This document shows, one piece after another, positions 45,150-58,737 of a DNA stretch of 64,000 nt (position 1 is its first letter; each line of letters starts with the position of its first letter). A program made the position numbers and the translations under genes. The DNA is from Sophora flavescens (lineage: Eukaryota > Streptophyta > Magnoliopsida > Fabales > Fabaceae): positions 62,128,200 through 62,192,199 of the forward strand of contig CM061065.1 of the NCBI GenBank assembly GCA_030762895.1. The letters are read 5' to 3'. The notes beneath the pieces were generated by a model. That model was given only the letters and a program-made list of their open reading frames with translations. It searched no databases and was not told where the DNA came from.

Positions 45150-48100
45150 CAAGAGGTTTCGTAAGTGGGTCAAAGAACGTTATCAAGTGTTGGTACTCTG
45201 CATATTTTCTAATCTCCTCTATCGATAATCTCTCAAGTGTGATGGAAGCCCCTAAGTATATGTTTGGATCACTGATGAGATCTAGGTTCCTTAGCTTGTG
45301 CAATGGCCCTATTGTTATCACAATAGAGATCAATGGGGTCCATAATACTAGGAACTGTACCAACCTCAACAATGAACTTCCTGATCCAAACAGCCTCCTT
45401 TGCTGCATTGGAGGTGGCAATATACTTAGCCTCTGCAGTAGAATCGGCGACTGTCTCTTGCTTTGAACTCTTCCATCTCACCGCCCCGCCATTCAGGCAG
45501 AGCACATAACCAGATTGCGATCTGGAATCATCCTTATCGGTTTGGAAGCTAGCACCGGTGTAACCTTTTACAGCAAGCTCTTCCTCGCCTCCATATACCA
45601 AGAACGAATCCTTAGTTCTTCTCAAGTACTTAAGGATGTTCTTGACAAAGAGACTGGTGACTTTCACCGGGATCGACTGGTACCTGCTCGTTCTGCTTAA
45701 AGCATACGATACATCTGGTCGAGTACATAACATGGCATACATGATAGATCCAATTGCGGATGCATATGGAATCTTACTCATGCGATCCCTTTCTTCTTGA
45801 GTGGAAGGGGATTGTGCCTTTGATAGGCATATACCATGTGACATAGGCAAGAGTCCTTTCTTGGATTCATTCATGTTAAAGCGTCTCAACACTTTGTCTA
45901 TGTATGTACTCTGACTTAGGCCAAGCAATTTCAGCGATCTATCCCTATAGATCCTGATTCCCAATACATAGGTAGCTTCACCCAAATCTTTCATAGAGAA
46001 GCAATTCCCTAACCATGTCTTTACATTTTGTAGTGTAGGGATGTCATTTCCAATGAGTAATATGTCATCTGCATATAACACCAGAAAAACAACAATGCTC
46101 CCACTAACCTTCTTGTAGACACAAGGTTCATCTTCATTTTTTATGAATCCGTACTGTCTTACAGCATCATCAAAACGAAGGTTCCAACTTCTGGAAGCTT
46201 GCTTCAATCCATAGATTGATCGCTGCAATTTACATACCTATCCGGCATCCTCTGAAATGCCAAAGCCTTCAGGTTGTGTCATGTACACATCCTCAAGAAG
46301 CTTTCCATTAAGGAAAGCAGTTTTGACATCCATCTGCCATATCTCATAATCATGGTATGCAGCGATAGCAAGTAAGATCCGGACGGATTTAAGCATCGCA
46401 ACAGGCGAAAAGGTCTCATCATAGTCGACACCATGAATTTGCTTGAAACCCTTAGTGACCAATCGCGCCTTAAAGGTGTGTACCTTACCATCCATGTCAG
46501 TTTTCTGTTTGAAAACCCACTTGCACCCTATGGGTTTCACCCCTTCAGGTGGCTCTACCAAGGTCCATACCTGGTTGGTGTACATGGAATCCATCTCAGA
46601 TTTCATGGCCTCAAGCCACTTCTCAGATTCTGGGCCAGTGATGGCCTCCTGGTAAGTCACAGGCTCATCTTCATCCATGAGCAATACATCACCTTGTGGA
46701 GTCATGAGAAATCCATATCTCTCAGGCTGGTGACGTATCCTGTTAGACCTACACTGGTCTTGTGCTACTGGAGCATGTTGCTTCTCCACAACATTTTGTG
46801 AAGGTTGCTCCTGTTTCACCAATGGTAGGTCACTACTCTGTGATTCTTGAATTTCTTCAAGTTCTATCTTCCTCCCACTGGTTCCTATGGAGATAAACTC
46901 CTTTTCTAGGAAAACACCAGTCCGTGCGACAAACACTTTGCCTTCGGAAGGATTATAGAAATAGTACCCCTTGGTTTCTTTGGGATACCCCACAAAGAAG
47001 CATTTATCAGATTTGGGATCAAGCTTATTAGAAACTTGACGTTTTACATATGCTTCACAACCCCAAATCTTCATAAAAGACATGCTGGGTCGTCTACCAG
47101 TCCATATCTCATATGGTGTCTTTTCTACCGCTTTGGATGGAACACGGTTAAGTGTAAAAGCTGTTGTTAATAGAGCATGTCCCCAGAAAGAGTTTGGAAG
47201 GTTTGTATGACTCATCATAGACCGAACCATGTCCAACAAGGTTCGATTTCTCCTCTCATAAACACCATTCCATTGTGGTGTTCCAGGTGGAGTGAGTTGA
47301 GATAAAATTCCACACTCTCTCAGATGATCATCAAACTCTAGGCTCAAATATTCACCACCTCGATCTGATCGAAGAGTTTTAATATTTTTACCAAGTTGGT
47401 TTTGTACCTCATTTTTGAATTCCTTGAACTTTTCAAAGGATTCCGATTTATGTTTCATAAGATACACAAATCCATATCTACCGAAATCATCGATGAATGT
47501 GATGAAGTACCAAAACCACCTCTAGCTAATGTGTTTAGGGGTCCTCATACATCGCTATGTATAAGACCCAAAAGATCGTTAGCTCTTTCACCTTTTCCGG
47601 TGAATGGAGCTTTAGTCAACTTTCCCAATAAACAAGACTCACATATCTCATATGATTCGTAATCAAATGAGTCCAAGAGTCCATCTTTATGGAGCTTCGA
47701 AATGCGTTTCTCATTTATATGGCCTAAACGACAATGCCAAAGATAAGACGGGTTCAACTCATTTGGTTTGAACCTCCTAGTATTTATGTTATAGATGGTC
47801 ATTTCAAGATCAAGGACATAAAGCCCATTACTCATGTGTGCACTAGTATAGAAAATATCATCCAAATAAATAGAACAACTTTTGTTCTTTATTATAAAAG
47901 AAAAACCAATCTTGTCCAAACAAGAAACGGAAATGATATTCCTGATAATTGCAGGCACAAAATAACAGTTCTCTAACTGAATAGTAAGCCCAGTGGGCAA
48001 AGTTAATACATAAGTCCCTACAGCTAAAGCAGCAACCTTTGCTCCATTTCCAACTCGTAGGCCGACTTCGCCCTTTGCCAATGGTCTACTCCTGTTTAGA

Positions 48101-49073
48101 TCCTGCACATTTGTACAAATGTGAGAACCACATCCAGTATCTAATACCCATGATGCAGAAGTAGATAAATTGACTTCTATAACAAACACACCTGAAGTGG
48201 AAGTCTCACTTCCCTTCTTCTTCTTGATTTCTTCCAGGTATTTTGGGCAGTTCCTCTTCCAATGTCCGGTCCGACCACAATGGAAGCAATTGCCTTCCTT
48301 AGCCACACCACCCACAGGCTTCAAGCCAGAAGCACTGGGCTTGATCTTGTTGATGGCCTTGCCCTTGCCCTTGCCCTTGCCCTTTTGTTTGTCCGTGGGC
48401 TTCTTGGGCCGCTTCTTGCTATTTCCAGATTGGACCATCAAAATGGCCTTCCCCTTTCCTTTGTTAATATTTTGTTCAGCAGTTCTCAACATGCTCAACA
48501 ATTCTGGCAAAGGTTTGTCAAGATCATTCATATTATAGTTCATGACAAACTGACTATAGCTCTCAGGCAACGATTGCAGAACTAAGTCGGTGGACAACTC
48601 TTGGCCTAAAGGAAATCCCAGTCTCTCGAGATTCTCAATGTACCCGATCATATGGAGTACATGAGGACTCACAGGGCTTCCTTCTGCCAATTTACACTGG
48701 AAAAGGGCTCTGGAAACTTCGAACCGCTCATGCCTTGCTTGCTCTTGGTAGAGCAGCTTGAGGTGCACGATCATATCGTACGCCTCCATGGTCTCATGTT
48801 GCTTTTGCAGCTCAGAGGCCATGGTAGAAAGCATAAGACAGTCGACGTCTAAGGCGTCATCCTGATGCTTCTTATAAGCATCCCTGTCAAATTTCTAGGA
48901 GCACTTGAAGCCGGTGGCTCCTCAGGAATAGGCTCCTCAAGAACATACAGCTTTTTCTCATGTTTGAGGACAATCCTCAAGTTTCTGTACCAGTCCAGAA
49001 AATATGTTCCGGATAGTTTGTCCTTCTCAAGGACGGATCGCAATGACAGGTTACATGATGTGTTTGATGCCAT
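45150..49073 (-). pseudogene. copia gag-pol, broken by stops and frameshifts
   Basis: Gag starts at the ATG at 49073 and is frameshifted near 48890. A zinc knuckle CFHCGRTGHWKRNC is at about 48249-48290. Protease has VLDTGCGSHIC. The pre-integrase part is LWHCRLGHINEKRI and CESCLLGK. Integrase has LRSDRGGEYL and VYERRNRTLLDMV (D and E). RT has MDVKTAFLNG and VLYADDILL. RNase H has KGYTGASF where the family has Asp for the second Gly, and AEAKYIA where it has Glu for Lys, so two catalytic residues are lost. Stops occur after SDV, after EDAG and after RSHQ, with a further frameshift between 47545 and 47467. It cannot act on its own. Confidence 0.88.
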
Positions 49074-50066
49074 GGTAATCTACAGAGATAAATATGCAAA
49101 ATATAAGTATCATGCCATGAAGTTATTTAATAAGGTCTTTAATTAAATACGCCTCCCACTATTTTACTCAAAACAATGACCCTCATCATTGATTCGGAAA
49201 ATCCTGTTGGAAGATTTTCTAGTGGGCCAAGATCCATGTTTCACCTAGATTTAAGTCAGCTTTGGTTGATCACTCAAAATTCGGTTATATAGGTAGGAAA
49301 CACTTTCCGATTGCATCTCATGTAACTCTTGGACAGTTGGGTGAATAACTCTTATTCTAATCCATCACATGGACTAAAGCCCAACTTTTAAGCCTCTAAG
49401 CCTTTCAATCCTATTGAAGTTGGCTTAGTTAAGTCAGACCCAATGGATAGCAATTGAACATTACATTTGTCCCATCGCGTCTTACTATTATAGATAAAGG
49501 TACCCCGCTTTGGCGGACCCACACTTAATCGATCATAGTCTTGACGAGTGCCATGCATTGGAAGGCCTTTAAATGTGACTTAATATTTCCTTTTGAGGGA
49601 TTTGATTAAAATTTGATCTCATCATTTGTTAAACTCTTTAACTTACTATTTACATACATGCATCTCATACATATATTAGTTAAACCCCTTTTAACATACT
49701 ATATACATACATGCATCCCATACATATATAAGGCAAATAAATGTGATATGGTTATGGCCCCTAACGCATTGATTCTCCCAAGCCAATGAGAGAATCTAAA
49801 CTGAAACCTAGGAGCGTCCAGGCTTCTCCAAGCATGATCTCTCATAGGATAACGTCTTCTTGTCTCCATCATTACATTACATAAACATAAACCTCATTTT
49901 ACATATGAGGGGAGTGAGGTGAGAAAAGAATATACATATGGAATATAAGAGAAAGGCACGGCACGCAGGCCGTATTTCAAAATATAAACCAAAAGATTAA
50001 AGGACTAAGGCCATAACCATTCACCATACATTACCAAATAAATAGTAACAACCAATAATAATACAC

Positions 50067-50067
50067 A

Positions 50068-50124
<57 letters not shown>
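50067..50124. repeat. (ATT)n microsatellite
   Basis: About 57 bases of ATT/TTA in the copia leader. Confidence 0.9.
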
Positions 50125-50175
50125 TATTAATTAGAGATTTGAAAATCTGAATTTTGGAAACATAACATATATATA

Positions 50176-50268
50176 ATAAATCACATTTATTGTAATTGAT
50201 GTTACTATAAATCACATTTATTGTAATTGATGTTACTATAAATCACATTTATTGTAATTGATGTTGTT
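50176..50268. repeat. 31-bp tandem repeat, three units
   Basis: TAAATCACATTT starts at 50176, 50207 and 50238. Confidence 0.85.
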
Positions 50269-50789
50269 ATTAAATGGTGACATAAAAGATTTCAAAAATT
50301 GAATTTCAAAATAACACACTACGCAGAGGTAGCACGGGGTTCCCGCTTCCTTGGCGGCTAGGGCTTCAACCTCTCAACCCTAAAACCGCAAGGCCCGTGA
50401 ACACTTCACGCTGCAAGGAACGGCGGCTAGGGTTTCAACCCTTGGAACCTCAGTCGCAAGAACATGAACTTTTCATGTCTGACACCCTTTAACGCCGGCA
50501 ACAGAGAACTGAAACCGATCATGTTTAACATCAACACTTGACGCCATCATAGAACATAATAGGGATTCCAGAAACAATGTACATATCGCATATATACACA
50601 TAAATATGCTATAGACGCATATATCATATACATACAAAAATTACAGAAACAAGGTTTCGCAAAAACGGATGCAAACGATTTTCGGAAAACAATTTTCAGA
50701 AAAACGATTCACATTATTAACATGTTATCATACATAACAGGTAAACCACGTAACAGAATCATGGTTTCTCAAGCGGCTCGATACCATCA

Positions 50790-52120
50790 TGGTAATTTGC
50801 GTATAAAACAAAATAACGCAGCGGGAAAAAAAAAATCCCATCGAAGGATCCTTGCGAATGGTCATGATTCATGGTTAGAAGATTTACCTCTTGAAGTGAT
50901 GATAATTGATTGAAATCGTCTATCACGAACACCGCACGAACGGTGTCTCTAAGGTATCCACACGACCAGATCCCGTGAACGTCCAACGTCCCGAACACGA
51001 GCGTCTCCTCGCCTCACAAGTGCTAGCTTCGAAAAACCGAGACCTGCTGCTCACTGTCACTCTCTATGTGCGGCTAGGGTAAAAATCGTGTAGGCACAAT
51101 AGCTTAAGTGGTCTACTTATAGTAGCACCTCCTTAAGTGAGTTAGTGAGCAGCGTTTGACCTAAGCCCCATGTATATGCGCTAGGCCCAATAGAAGAGTC
51201 CAACTCTCCTTTTTAATGCTTCTTTTGATCCGCTCTTATGTGTGTGACCTTATAGGTTCCCAAAATGTTAGTAGTAATATTAAATCCCATTTAATATTAC
51301 AAACAGTGAGCGGTATCAAGCAATACATCACTGCCACCTAAGTAGTGAGAAAGTCAGTGATTTGACGAAACCTTTCTGTGACAAATATTCATGTGCACTA
51401 TTATCCCTTTGTCCATATATCTATATTGAACACAAGACATAGAATGTGTCACCCTTGTATGGTTCAATATCATGTTCCCTGATACCCGAGTAGACTTAAC
51501 AACAAATGAGGTCAATATCTCATATTGACTCATTTCAGCACGGCCATGCATTTTACAGTCTCACTCTATCAGGGGCCCCACAGATATTACTCCTGTTATG
51601 TAGAAGGGACAAATTCCATCTAGGTCACTCACATCCCTCTGCATGGCTCGTGGTATGCCCAATGACTGTCTTTATAATCATCCTATTACAGATGACGTTT
51701 GACGATATTAAAGCACACAACTCCTCATGTAGGGATCGTTACGATTTCAGGTCGAAGGATTGCATACACCATTGTCACTATGAGAACTACTTATGACACT
51801 CACATAACGCTCCATGTAGTGTTCTCATGGTGGGTCAATCCAGTACATCATTACTCTAATGTGTACCTATGTGGCGACTCGATATCTCATATCCATGACC
51901 CGTGAGATATGGTCATCAGTCTGCACACATAATAGTCTCAATGTATTATTATTGTCCTTATTAATAAAATACTTGACTAAGAATATTTAAGAATAGGATT
52001 TCATTGTTCAATAGTGTCTCACGATCAAGTCATGTACTTGATATTCTATTAAACTGAAATTTCTATTCTAAGGACTTTATTATGTTTAAACAAGTAACAC
52101 AATAAACTAGAATGTCTCAT

Positions 52121-52176
<56 letters not shown>

Positions 52177-52233
52177 GGCAAGATACAAATGTAAGTCTAA
52201 GAAATACACTGGCCTCTAGGGCTTACATCAACA
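50790..52233 (-). repeat. 5' LTR of the copia element
   Basis: 1,444 bp. The plus-strand start TGGTAATTTGCG differs from TGTTGGGAATTTACG in the other LTR, and the end is CTTACATCAACA. The extra length comes from a (TA)n tract at 52124-52173. Confidence 0.87.
52124..52173. repeat. (TA)n microsatellite
   Basis: About 50 bases of TA in the 5' copia LTR; the 3' LTR has only about 12 (45000-45012). Confidence 0.9.
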
Positions 52234-53090
52234 CTTCGGTTGATTCCATTGGAGTTATAGAGGTGGTGGTTGTCCGTGGTCATTGTCTTGAATACGCATT
52301 GCATCAGAGTTGTTATTGTTGTTGTTGAGGGATGTTCGACGTAGGGGAGGTCCTCCTAGAGTACGGTGATCTGGCCATCCACGGTTGGAGTAGATTCTCC
52401 TTGCGCCCCCGTGACGAGGCATCCGTTGGTTTGATGTGTTGTCTATCCAAGGAGTAGATTTTCTGGCATTGAGTATATTTTCAATGTGGATATGTAACTC
52501 TAAAGTCGTCCATCCAGAGTTTAGTGGATCCACATGCATGGTTTGTTTAGCGGAGTAGGACTGCATTGCACTACATAGCAGGCTCGATGTTAATGATGTT
52601 GATGTATGTTATATATGTTGGATGATGTATGCTACGTTGGAGCCATGCTTGTATGTTTTACTTTACTTCCTACCTCCTTGCTATTATATTTACATGATTC
52701 TTACTCCCCATTATTTGTTTTTTGTTTGACCTAATTGGCACCTTGCAGAGGATGACGAGCAACCCGTAGAGGAGTGACTTTGAGGAGCCGTCACTCATAG
52801 TTAGGGCTTGTTTTCATGTTCAATTAGTTAGTTTTTAGTTGTATTCCATGGGTTTATTCCAGAGCAATTATACCAGCCTCTGTATGTTACATCGGGGTTG
52901 GGATAAGTTTATTTCTTTGCTATGTTAAATTGTTTTAAACTCGTTTTATTTTCCATGATTTGAGAACTAGTTCATGTGGAGTTTTCTACCCATGGACAGA
53001 CGCCTTATTTTATCCAGTATGATCATGACTAAATTTAATTAATTGTTTATCTTAAAGCGCTTATAACATATGGGATATAAGGGTGTCACA
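52234..53090 (+). repeat. 3' LTR of the Tekay-like element, part 3
   Basis: Resumes at the CTTCG target duplication. It shares ACATCGGGGTTGGG and the GAGGAGTGACTTTGAGGAGC stretch with 17947-18356. Ends TAAGGGTGTCACA at 53090. Confidence 0.8.
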
Positions 53091-53133
53091 ATGCTTATAT
53101 TTATGTGTTTATATCTACAGAACCTATCTAGCT

Positions 53134-54219
53134 ATGGATCATAGTTGGATGGTTTGTAAACGCAGATAGTGATGAGTATTTGAAGGGAGTGGATGAGTTT
53201 ATAGAATTTGCTCAAAGGAATGTTCCTAATTGTAAAGGAATGTTTTGTTGTCATTGTGTCAATTGTTTGAATACGAGGAAATGTATGGTCAAGGATATAC
53301 GTACTTATCTTATTTATTTTCGGATTTGCTTGAATTATACAAGATGGATATGGCATGGTGATGTGTTGTTAAGTACTAAGCCAAGTGTCTCTCAAAGTGA
53401 AGATGTTGACGTAGATTTGGAGGATGATCGAGTAGAGGACATGATACGTGATATTGGACAAGAATCTTTTCAGCGAGCACATGTGTATGAAAGGTTATCC
53501 AGTGATGCGTATAAGCCTTTGTATCCTGGGTGTACTGTACATACAAAGTGTTGTCGGGTGTTAAAATTGTTTTATGTGAAGGCAAGAAATGGTTGGAGCG
53601 AAAAAAAGCTTCAATGAATTGCTTGAATTGTTGATAGACTTGCTTCCAGAGGGTAACACATTGCCTAACCGAAACTATGAGGCCAAGAAGGTATTGTGTC
53701 CAATGGGTATGGAGTATAAGAAGATACATGCATGCCCCAATGATTGCATATTGTACACGGGTGATTATGAAGACAATAATGCTTGCCCCAAGTGTGGGTT
53801 ATCACGCTACAAAGTGAAGGATGGTGACGATGGTGATGATCTTGATGATTTGATTTGTGATGTGAGAAAAAAGGGTCCTCCTGCGAAGGTGTTGTGGTAT
53901 CTTCCAATAATTCCAAGGTTCAAGCGGTTGTTTGCTAAAGTGAAAGATGCAAAGAATCTTAGAGGGCATCATGATGGGAGGAAACATGATGGAAATGTTC
54001 GTCATCCGGTTGATTCTGTGCAATGGAAGAATAATGATACTTTGTTTCCGGATTTCTCCGATGAGCCAAGAAACCAAAAACTTGGACTTGATACGGATGG
54101 ATTGAATCCATATGGTAACTTAAGTAGTATTCATAGTTCATGGCCCGTTCTCTTGATAATTTACAACCTACCTCCTTGGTTGTGCATCAAGCGTAAATAC
54201 ATGATGTTATCTATGCTGA
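53134..54219 (+). pseudogene. CACTA tnp2 transposase, frameshifted and truncated
   Basis: The start MDHSWM at 53134 and, after a +1 shift, SDEYLKGVDEFIEFA form the transposase-associated domain common at the N-terminus of plant tnp2 proteins. NCLNTRKC shows the zinc-binding cysteines. A second frameshift near 53600 divides ARNGWSEKK from KSFNELLELL. Then GMEYKKIHACPNDCILY, CPKCGLSRYKVK, VLWYLPIIPRFKRLFA and WLCIKRKYMMLSML match the Transposase_21 (tnp2) family. The protein is cut at 54219, before its catalytic C-terminal part, where LTR sequence of the duplicated block begins. Confidence 0.88.
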
Positions 54220-57200
54220 TTAGGGCAGAAACCAGGGATCATCTTTGATCATCTTTTTATTCTCTTCTTTTCCTTTTAGAATAGATGGCCGCGAATCAGG
54301 TTTTTGTTATAGTTGTAATGGAGAACTAACTCCCTTGGGCTGATCTGCTGTAATCGGTTTGCATTGCCATTTGAGGTTCTATAATTCCTATTTGAATTGC
54401 TATTCCCTTTCAATACTGTTCTATATGTTTCTGTTTGCTTAATTCAGAATTGTGTAGGATTAGTATTGATTTATTTCGATGATTGCGTGTTCCTATACTT
54501 AATCACGTTTGCTTAATTCGTGTGTGTTCATTCGTGTTTGCTTAATTCACGAGGGCTTCACCCCGTTTGCTTAATCCGGGAATTAGGAACATATGTCTCG
54601 TAGCGTCGGTTTCGCTTGTTAATTGATGTTACAATCGAAAAGAGATTAGAATCCGCTTAGGGCTTGGAATTATATGAACCGATGATAGTGGGAAACTGAA
54701 AGCAGTAGATTAGTCGTTTCAATTATTGACAATCACCTATTTGCATTATTTTTTAAACTGTTTTCTTTATTTAATTTAAAATTCAACCCCCCCCCCCCCC
54801 CCACCCACCCCACCCCCCAAAACTGACTTTTATGTTAACAACAACCCAATAGTCCTTGTGAGACGATACTCGAGTTGTCGCATTTTCCCTAGCTACATAT
54901 TTTTGTAAACCACTCGCTTTTTGACGCGTGCGCGACAGCACGTCAAAAAATTGGCGCCGTTGTCGAGGACTCTTGTTGTTATTAACAGAAAATTAAAAAA
55001 AAAATATCATTACTGAATTAGTCTTGGCTAATAGGTCTGGTCGTGAACCTTAGTATGGATAACTATATGCAAAATTATATGCCTAATGTCTATCCCGTGG
55101 ATAATTGCATGCATGATTATATGCCTAATGTTGATTATAAGCTACCACCTTGCATATATTATCCCAACTTTGATGAGCCACCACCATACATATGTTATCC
55201 TAATTTTTCTGGAGGTTATGAGTCTAGTAGTGATTGTGGCATGTTTGGAGTGAATGATCATTTTAGCCAACAAAGTGGATGACATAGTAGCTTGGATGAG
55301 ATAGCTTCTATGGTGCAACAAACGGCAGAGCTCACTTTTCAACTCCAACAAGCAAGTCTCCAGGAAATGGCACAAGACATGCTTGAACACCAACGGAGGA
55401 CAGAAGCAAGTCTTCAGGATTTGGCCGCTCAAATTGGTCACATTGCCTCCGCCTTGACCACACTGCAAACTCAACGTCTCCTTGAAGAACATACAGATTC
55501 ACAAATAGTTGTTCTTGACAATACTTCTTTTGAACATGATTTTGATAGTGATGTCAAGAACACTATTACTGATGAACTGTGTGTTGAATTTCTAGACATT
55601 CAAGCCTTTTCTGATTCAGTTTGCTGTACTATATGTACTAATTGTACTAACACTAATCCTTGTGTGGTGTGTGCTGAGATTTCTGCATGTATAGCAGGTG
55701 ATGAATTTGATAATGCAGTGAGTGAGAATCGTGCAGAAGTTGAAGCGGCACCAGAGATCCTCGCTACCTGTTTGCCACCTCCCACTGTGGAACAACCAGC
55801 GATGGAGTTCAAACCTCTTCCTGAAAGACTGGATTTTGCATCCTTGGATATGAAGACACTATGGCCATTCCAAGAGGTTGAATCCCATTTTTATTGGGAG
55901 AACTTCGTTGACCAGGAGGTCAACTCGGACCCAAGAGGGAGCGAGAAGTCCGCCTCACTTGGCGGAGTCACCATAATTGTCAAGCGCCCTCTGTCATACT
56001 TATGCTGCATGCCATGGGATCCGGGAGGATCATATTGCAATTTGGGCATTCCGTGGCAGCTGTACCACAGCGGTGGGATCCAGATGGAATCACCTCCATG
56101 AGTTTCTCTAAACCCTCTTCTTTTTAATTGCCTTTTCGTTGCTTTGTTTTTGTTTTGTTTTTTATTTAGCTCTTGAATAATTTGAGAAGATCAAGAGTAT
56201 GTGTTTGAGTCTTGTGTCGGTGAGCTTGTTGTTTTTGATCAAATTTTGCATAGATTGATTGCATGACATGTGTGGACTGTTGATGCTTTTCCCCTATGTT
56301 TTGAAAATTGAAAATTTGATCCCCATTTGAAAAATTGAAAACTGAACTTTGAGATATTTCATTGTGATTGCATGATTTATGATAAGTTTGGGGTGATGGG
56401 ATGCACACACTAGGGATAGAATCTCGGTCAAACAATTTGAAAAAATGTCTAGGTGAGGATTTGAGCCTCCAACATGTTTTTAACTGTGTGAATCACTTTT
56501 GAGCTGCACTTTCCCGAATTTGCTTGAATCTCTTCATAGTTTGCATGTTTATGTGTTTGCATCAAATGATTTAGGCAATTTTATTTGAATTAGCTACCTG
56601 ACCTAAATTGAACCAGTCCCTAATGCATGTTCCTTTGTTAGCCCCTTTGAGCCTAATTAGCCTATTATTTCTTGATGACCTTATGTAATGAGCCTAAAAT
56701 TTGGAAAAAACCATGTTAACCCAATCTTAGGATTAGGAGAGCATGGAAGCTTAGCAAGAGAATGGTTGCAAGAAACTAAGTTTGGGGTGACTGCAAGGAT
56801 ATGATGTGTTGTTTGGATTGAGAAAAAGAAAAATAAAGGTTGGAGCCAAAGGCAAAGAAAGAAAGAAAAGAAAAGTGCAAAAATGTCAAAAAGGGTATTA
56901 GAAGAAAAAGGTTGTTGTCACCCAAAAGCAAAAAGAAAAAAAAATGTAAAAAGGAACTTGAGTGGAAATTCAATTTATCAAAATGCTCATGCTCTCTTAG
57001 TTCCTAGGGACTTAAGCCCAGTACCTTCGAATATCCTACCCTTAGCCAGGCCCCATTACAACCTTAAAAGTCATTTTGATGTTGCATGCATGTTTTCGTG
57101 GGAACCTTGTCTGAGGTGAAAATCAAATTCATGGGAAGTGCTCTTAAATGTGAAATTGAGTGAAATGTTGATAGCCTAGACAAACTGAGCGAATGAGCGA

Positions 57201-58737
57201 AACACTAAATGCCCTTGTGAGGAAGGCGATTGTTTGAGTTTGGTGATCTCCCTTTTGTGTGTAACTTGGATCCTCAACTTAGATTTCTGATTGCATGAAT
57301 GATGGAATTCTCAAGGTTTTAAAGTAAATGAATGTGGGGGTTACATTGTTGAAAAGGGGGAAACATTGAAGAGAAATTGTTTTGTTGAAATTTCATGAAA
57401 TTTGTGCGAAATTGATTGAGTTCCTTTAAGCTTGCCAGGTTTGAGTCCTTTTTGAGTTTTAGTTTGCTTGGGGACAAGCAAAGTTTAAGTTTGGGGTATT
57501 TTGATCAGCCTCTAGCTCGACTAGTTTTTAACTAGTAAGACCATAGGTTTTATTCGAGTTTAATCTCGTTTTTGCCCAAATTAGACTTGATTGTCTTCAA
57601 GCAACATTTTGAGTCTCTAGAGTAGTTTTGGGGTAATTTAACTGATTTAGAGTCAAATAAAGCACTTACTGCTATTTCTTGTTTCCAGGTTAATAAAGAG
57701 AAGCAATTCTGGAATTATTCGCCCCTCGCCTCGCGAGCATGAAGCCTTGCTGTGCCAGAAATGCCATCCTCTCTGTCTCGCCACGCGAACCATGTCTCGC
57801 CTCACGAGTCTGGAAGTCAGAAAGCATCACGGTCAGCCCGTGATTCCCATCACGGGCATGATGAAGAAGACCCTGAAGGACAGAGACCATCACGGCTTAG
57901 CCGTGATGAAGGTCACGGCTGTGACAGATTGGAATTTGAAGCCTCGCCTCGCGAATGACTGTCTCGTCCCGCGAGAACCCAATTTGAACTCGCGCCACAA
58001 TTAATATTTGCGTCGCGAGAGGCTTCTCGCCTCGCGAACGCGCGCAGATCCTGGGCTTATAAATTGTCGTTTAGGGCAGAAACCAGGGATCATCTTTGAT
58101 CATCTTTTTATGCTCTTCTTTTCCTTTTAGAATAGATGGCTGTGAATCAGGTTTTTGTTATAGTTGTAATGGAGAACTAACTCCCTTGGGCTGATCTGCT
58201 GTAATCGTTTTGTATTGCCATTTGAGGTTCTATAATTCCTATTTGAATTGCTATTCCCTTTCAATATTGTTCTATATGTTTCTGTTTGCTTAATTTAGAA
58301 TTGTGTAGGATTAGTATTGATTTATTTCAATGATTGCGTGTTCCTATACTTAATCGCGTTTGCTTAATTCACGAGGGCTTCACCTCGTTTACTTAATTCG
58401 GGAATTAGGAACATAAGTGTCATAGCGTCGGTTTCGCTTGTTAATTGATGTTACAATCGAAAAGAGATTAGAATCTGCTTAGGGCTTGGAATTATATGAA
58501 CCGATGATAGTGGGAAACTGAAAGCAGTAGATTAGTCATTTCAATTATTGACAATCACCTATTTGCATTATTTTCTTAACTGTTTTCTTTATTTAATTTC
58601 AAATTCACCCCCCCCCCCCAAATTGACTTTTCTGTTAACAACAACCCAAGAGTCCTTGTGAGACGATACTCGAGTTGTCGCACTTTCCCTAGCTACATGT
58701 TTTTGTAAACCGCTCGCTTTTTGACGCGTGCGCGTCA
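54220..58737 (+). mobile_element. non-autonomous Athila-derived element, copy 2 (5' truncated)
   Basis: Holds a partial 5' LTR (54220-54945), primer site TGGCGCCGTTGTCGAGGA (54952-54969, one more mismatch to tRNA-Asp than copy 1), coding stretch 55043-56101 and 3' LTR (57502-58737). Confidence 0.88.
55043..56101 (+). CDS. gag-like remnant ORFs of the non-autonomous element, copy 2
   Basis: Same two-part frame as 29949-31034, including the separating stop. The first 79-residue ORF is unchanged. The second is 269 residues and ends differently after the shared LSYLCCMPWDPGGSYC: its last 20 codons are shifted by changes near 56060-56080. Its coiled-coil and Cys-rich patch are kept. Confidence 0.5.

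Larger units (their letters stand above)
49074..50774 (-). other. leader of the copia element (between primer site and gag)
   Basis: No gene found in 1.7 kb. It contains an (ATT)n microsatellite (50067-50124) and a 31-bp tandem repeat in three copies (50176-50268, unit TAAATCACATTTATTGTAAT plus TGATGTTACTA). Confidence 0.6.
43666..52233 (-). mobile_element. Ty1-copia retrotransposon, 8.6 kb, with both LTRs
   Basis: LTRs at 43666-45071 (3') and 50790-52233 (5') are close copies. The target duplication CTTCG is at 43661-43665 and 52234-52238. The primer site, minus strand TGGTATCGAGCC, is at 50775-50786. The polypurine tract (minus strand GTGCTAGTGGGAGAT) is at 45072-45086. Coding order gag, protease, integrase, RT, RNase H on the minus strand is that of copia. 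Confidence 0.92.
27763..53090 (+). mobile_element. Tekay-like LTR retrotransposon with three nested elements
   Basis: 5' LTR remnant 27763-28152, integrase 28153-28563, integrase and gag pieces 33659-34526, then the 3' LTR in three parts: 34527-35836, 42963-43665 and 52234-53090 (about 2.87 kb when summed). The breaks hold the non-autonomous element, CACTA A and the copia element. The LTR starts TGTAACACCTCAAG or TGTAATACCTCAAG and ends AAGGGTGTCACA. Confidence 0.8.
27244..54219 (+). mobile_element. CACTA B (En/Spm type), 5' end plus truncated tnp2, with nested insertions
   Basis: The 5' end CACTAGTGCAAAATATA is at 27244. Subterminal repeats of ACGTCAGTT / AACTGACGT follow. Element sequence continues to 27762, is interrupted by the Tekay-like element, and resumes at 53091 with the tnp2 gene. 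The flanks of the interruption, GTGCT and ATGCT, agree at 4 of 5 bases as an aged target duplication. The element is cut at 54219 and its 3' end is not seen. Its first 80 bases are the reverse of the end of CACTA A at 42962, so both belong to one family. Confidence 0.8.

Noticed and set aside
45515..45700. Plus-strand ORFs over the copia element (also 46433-46801, 48170-48538)
   Set aside because: Antisense shadows of gag-pol.
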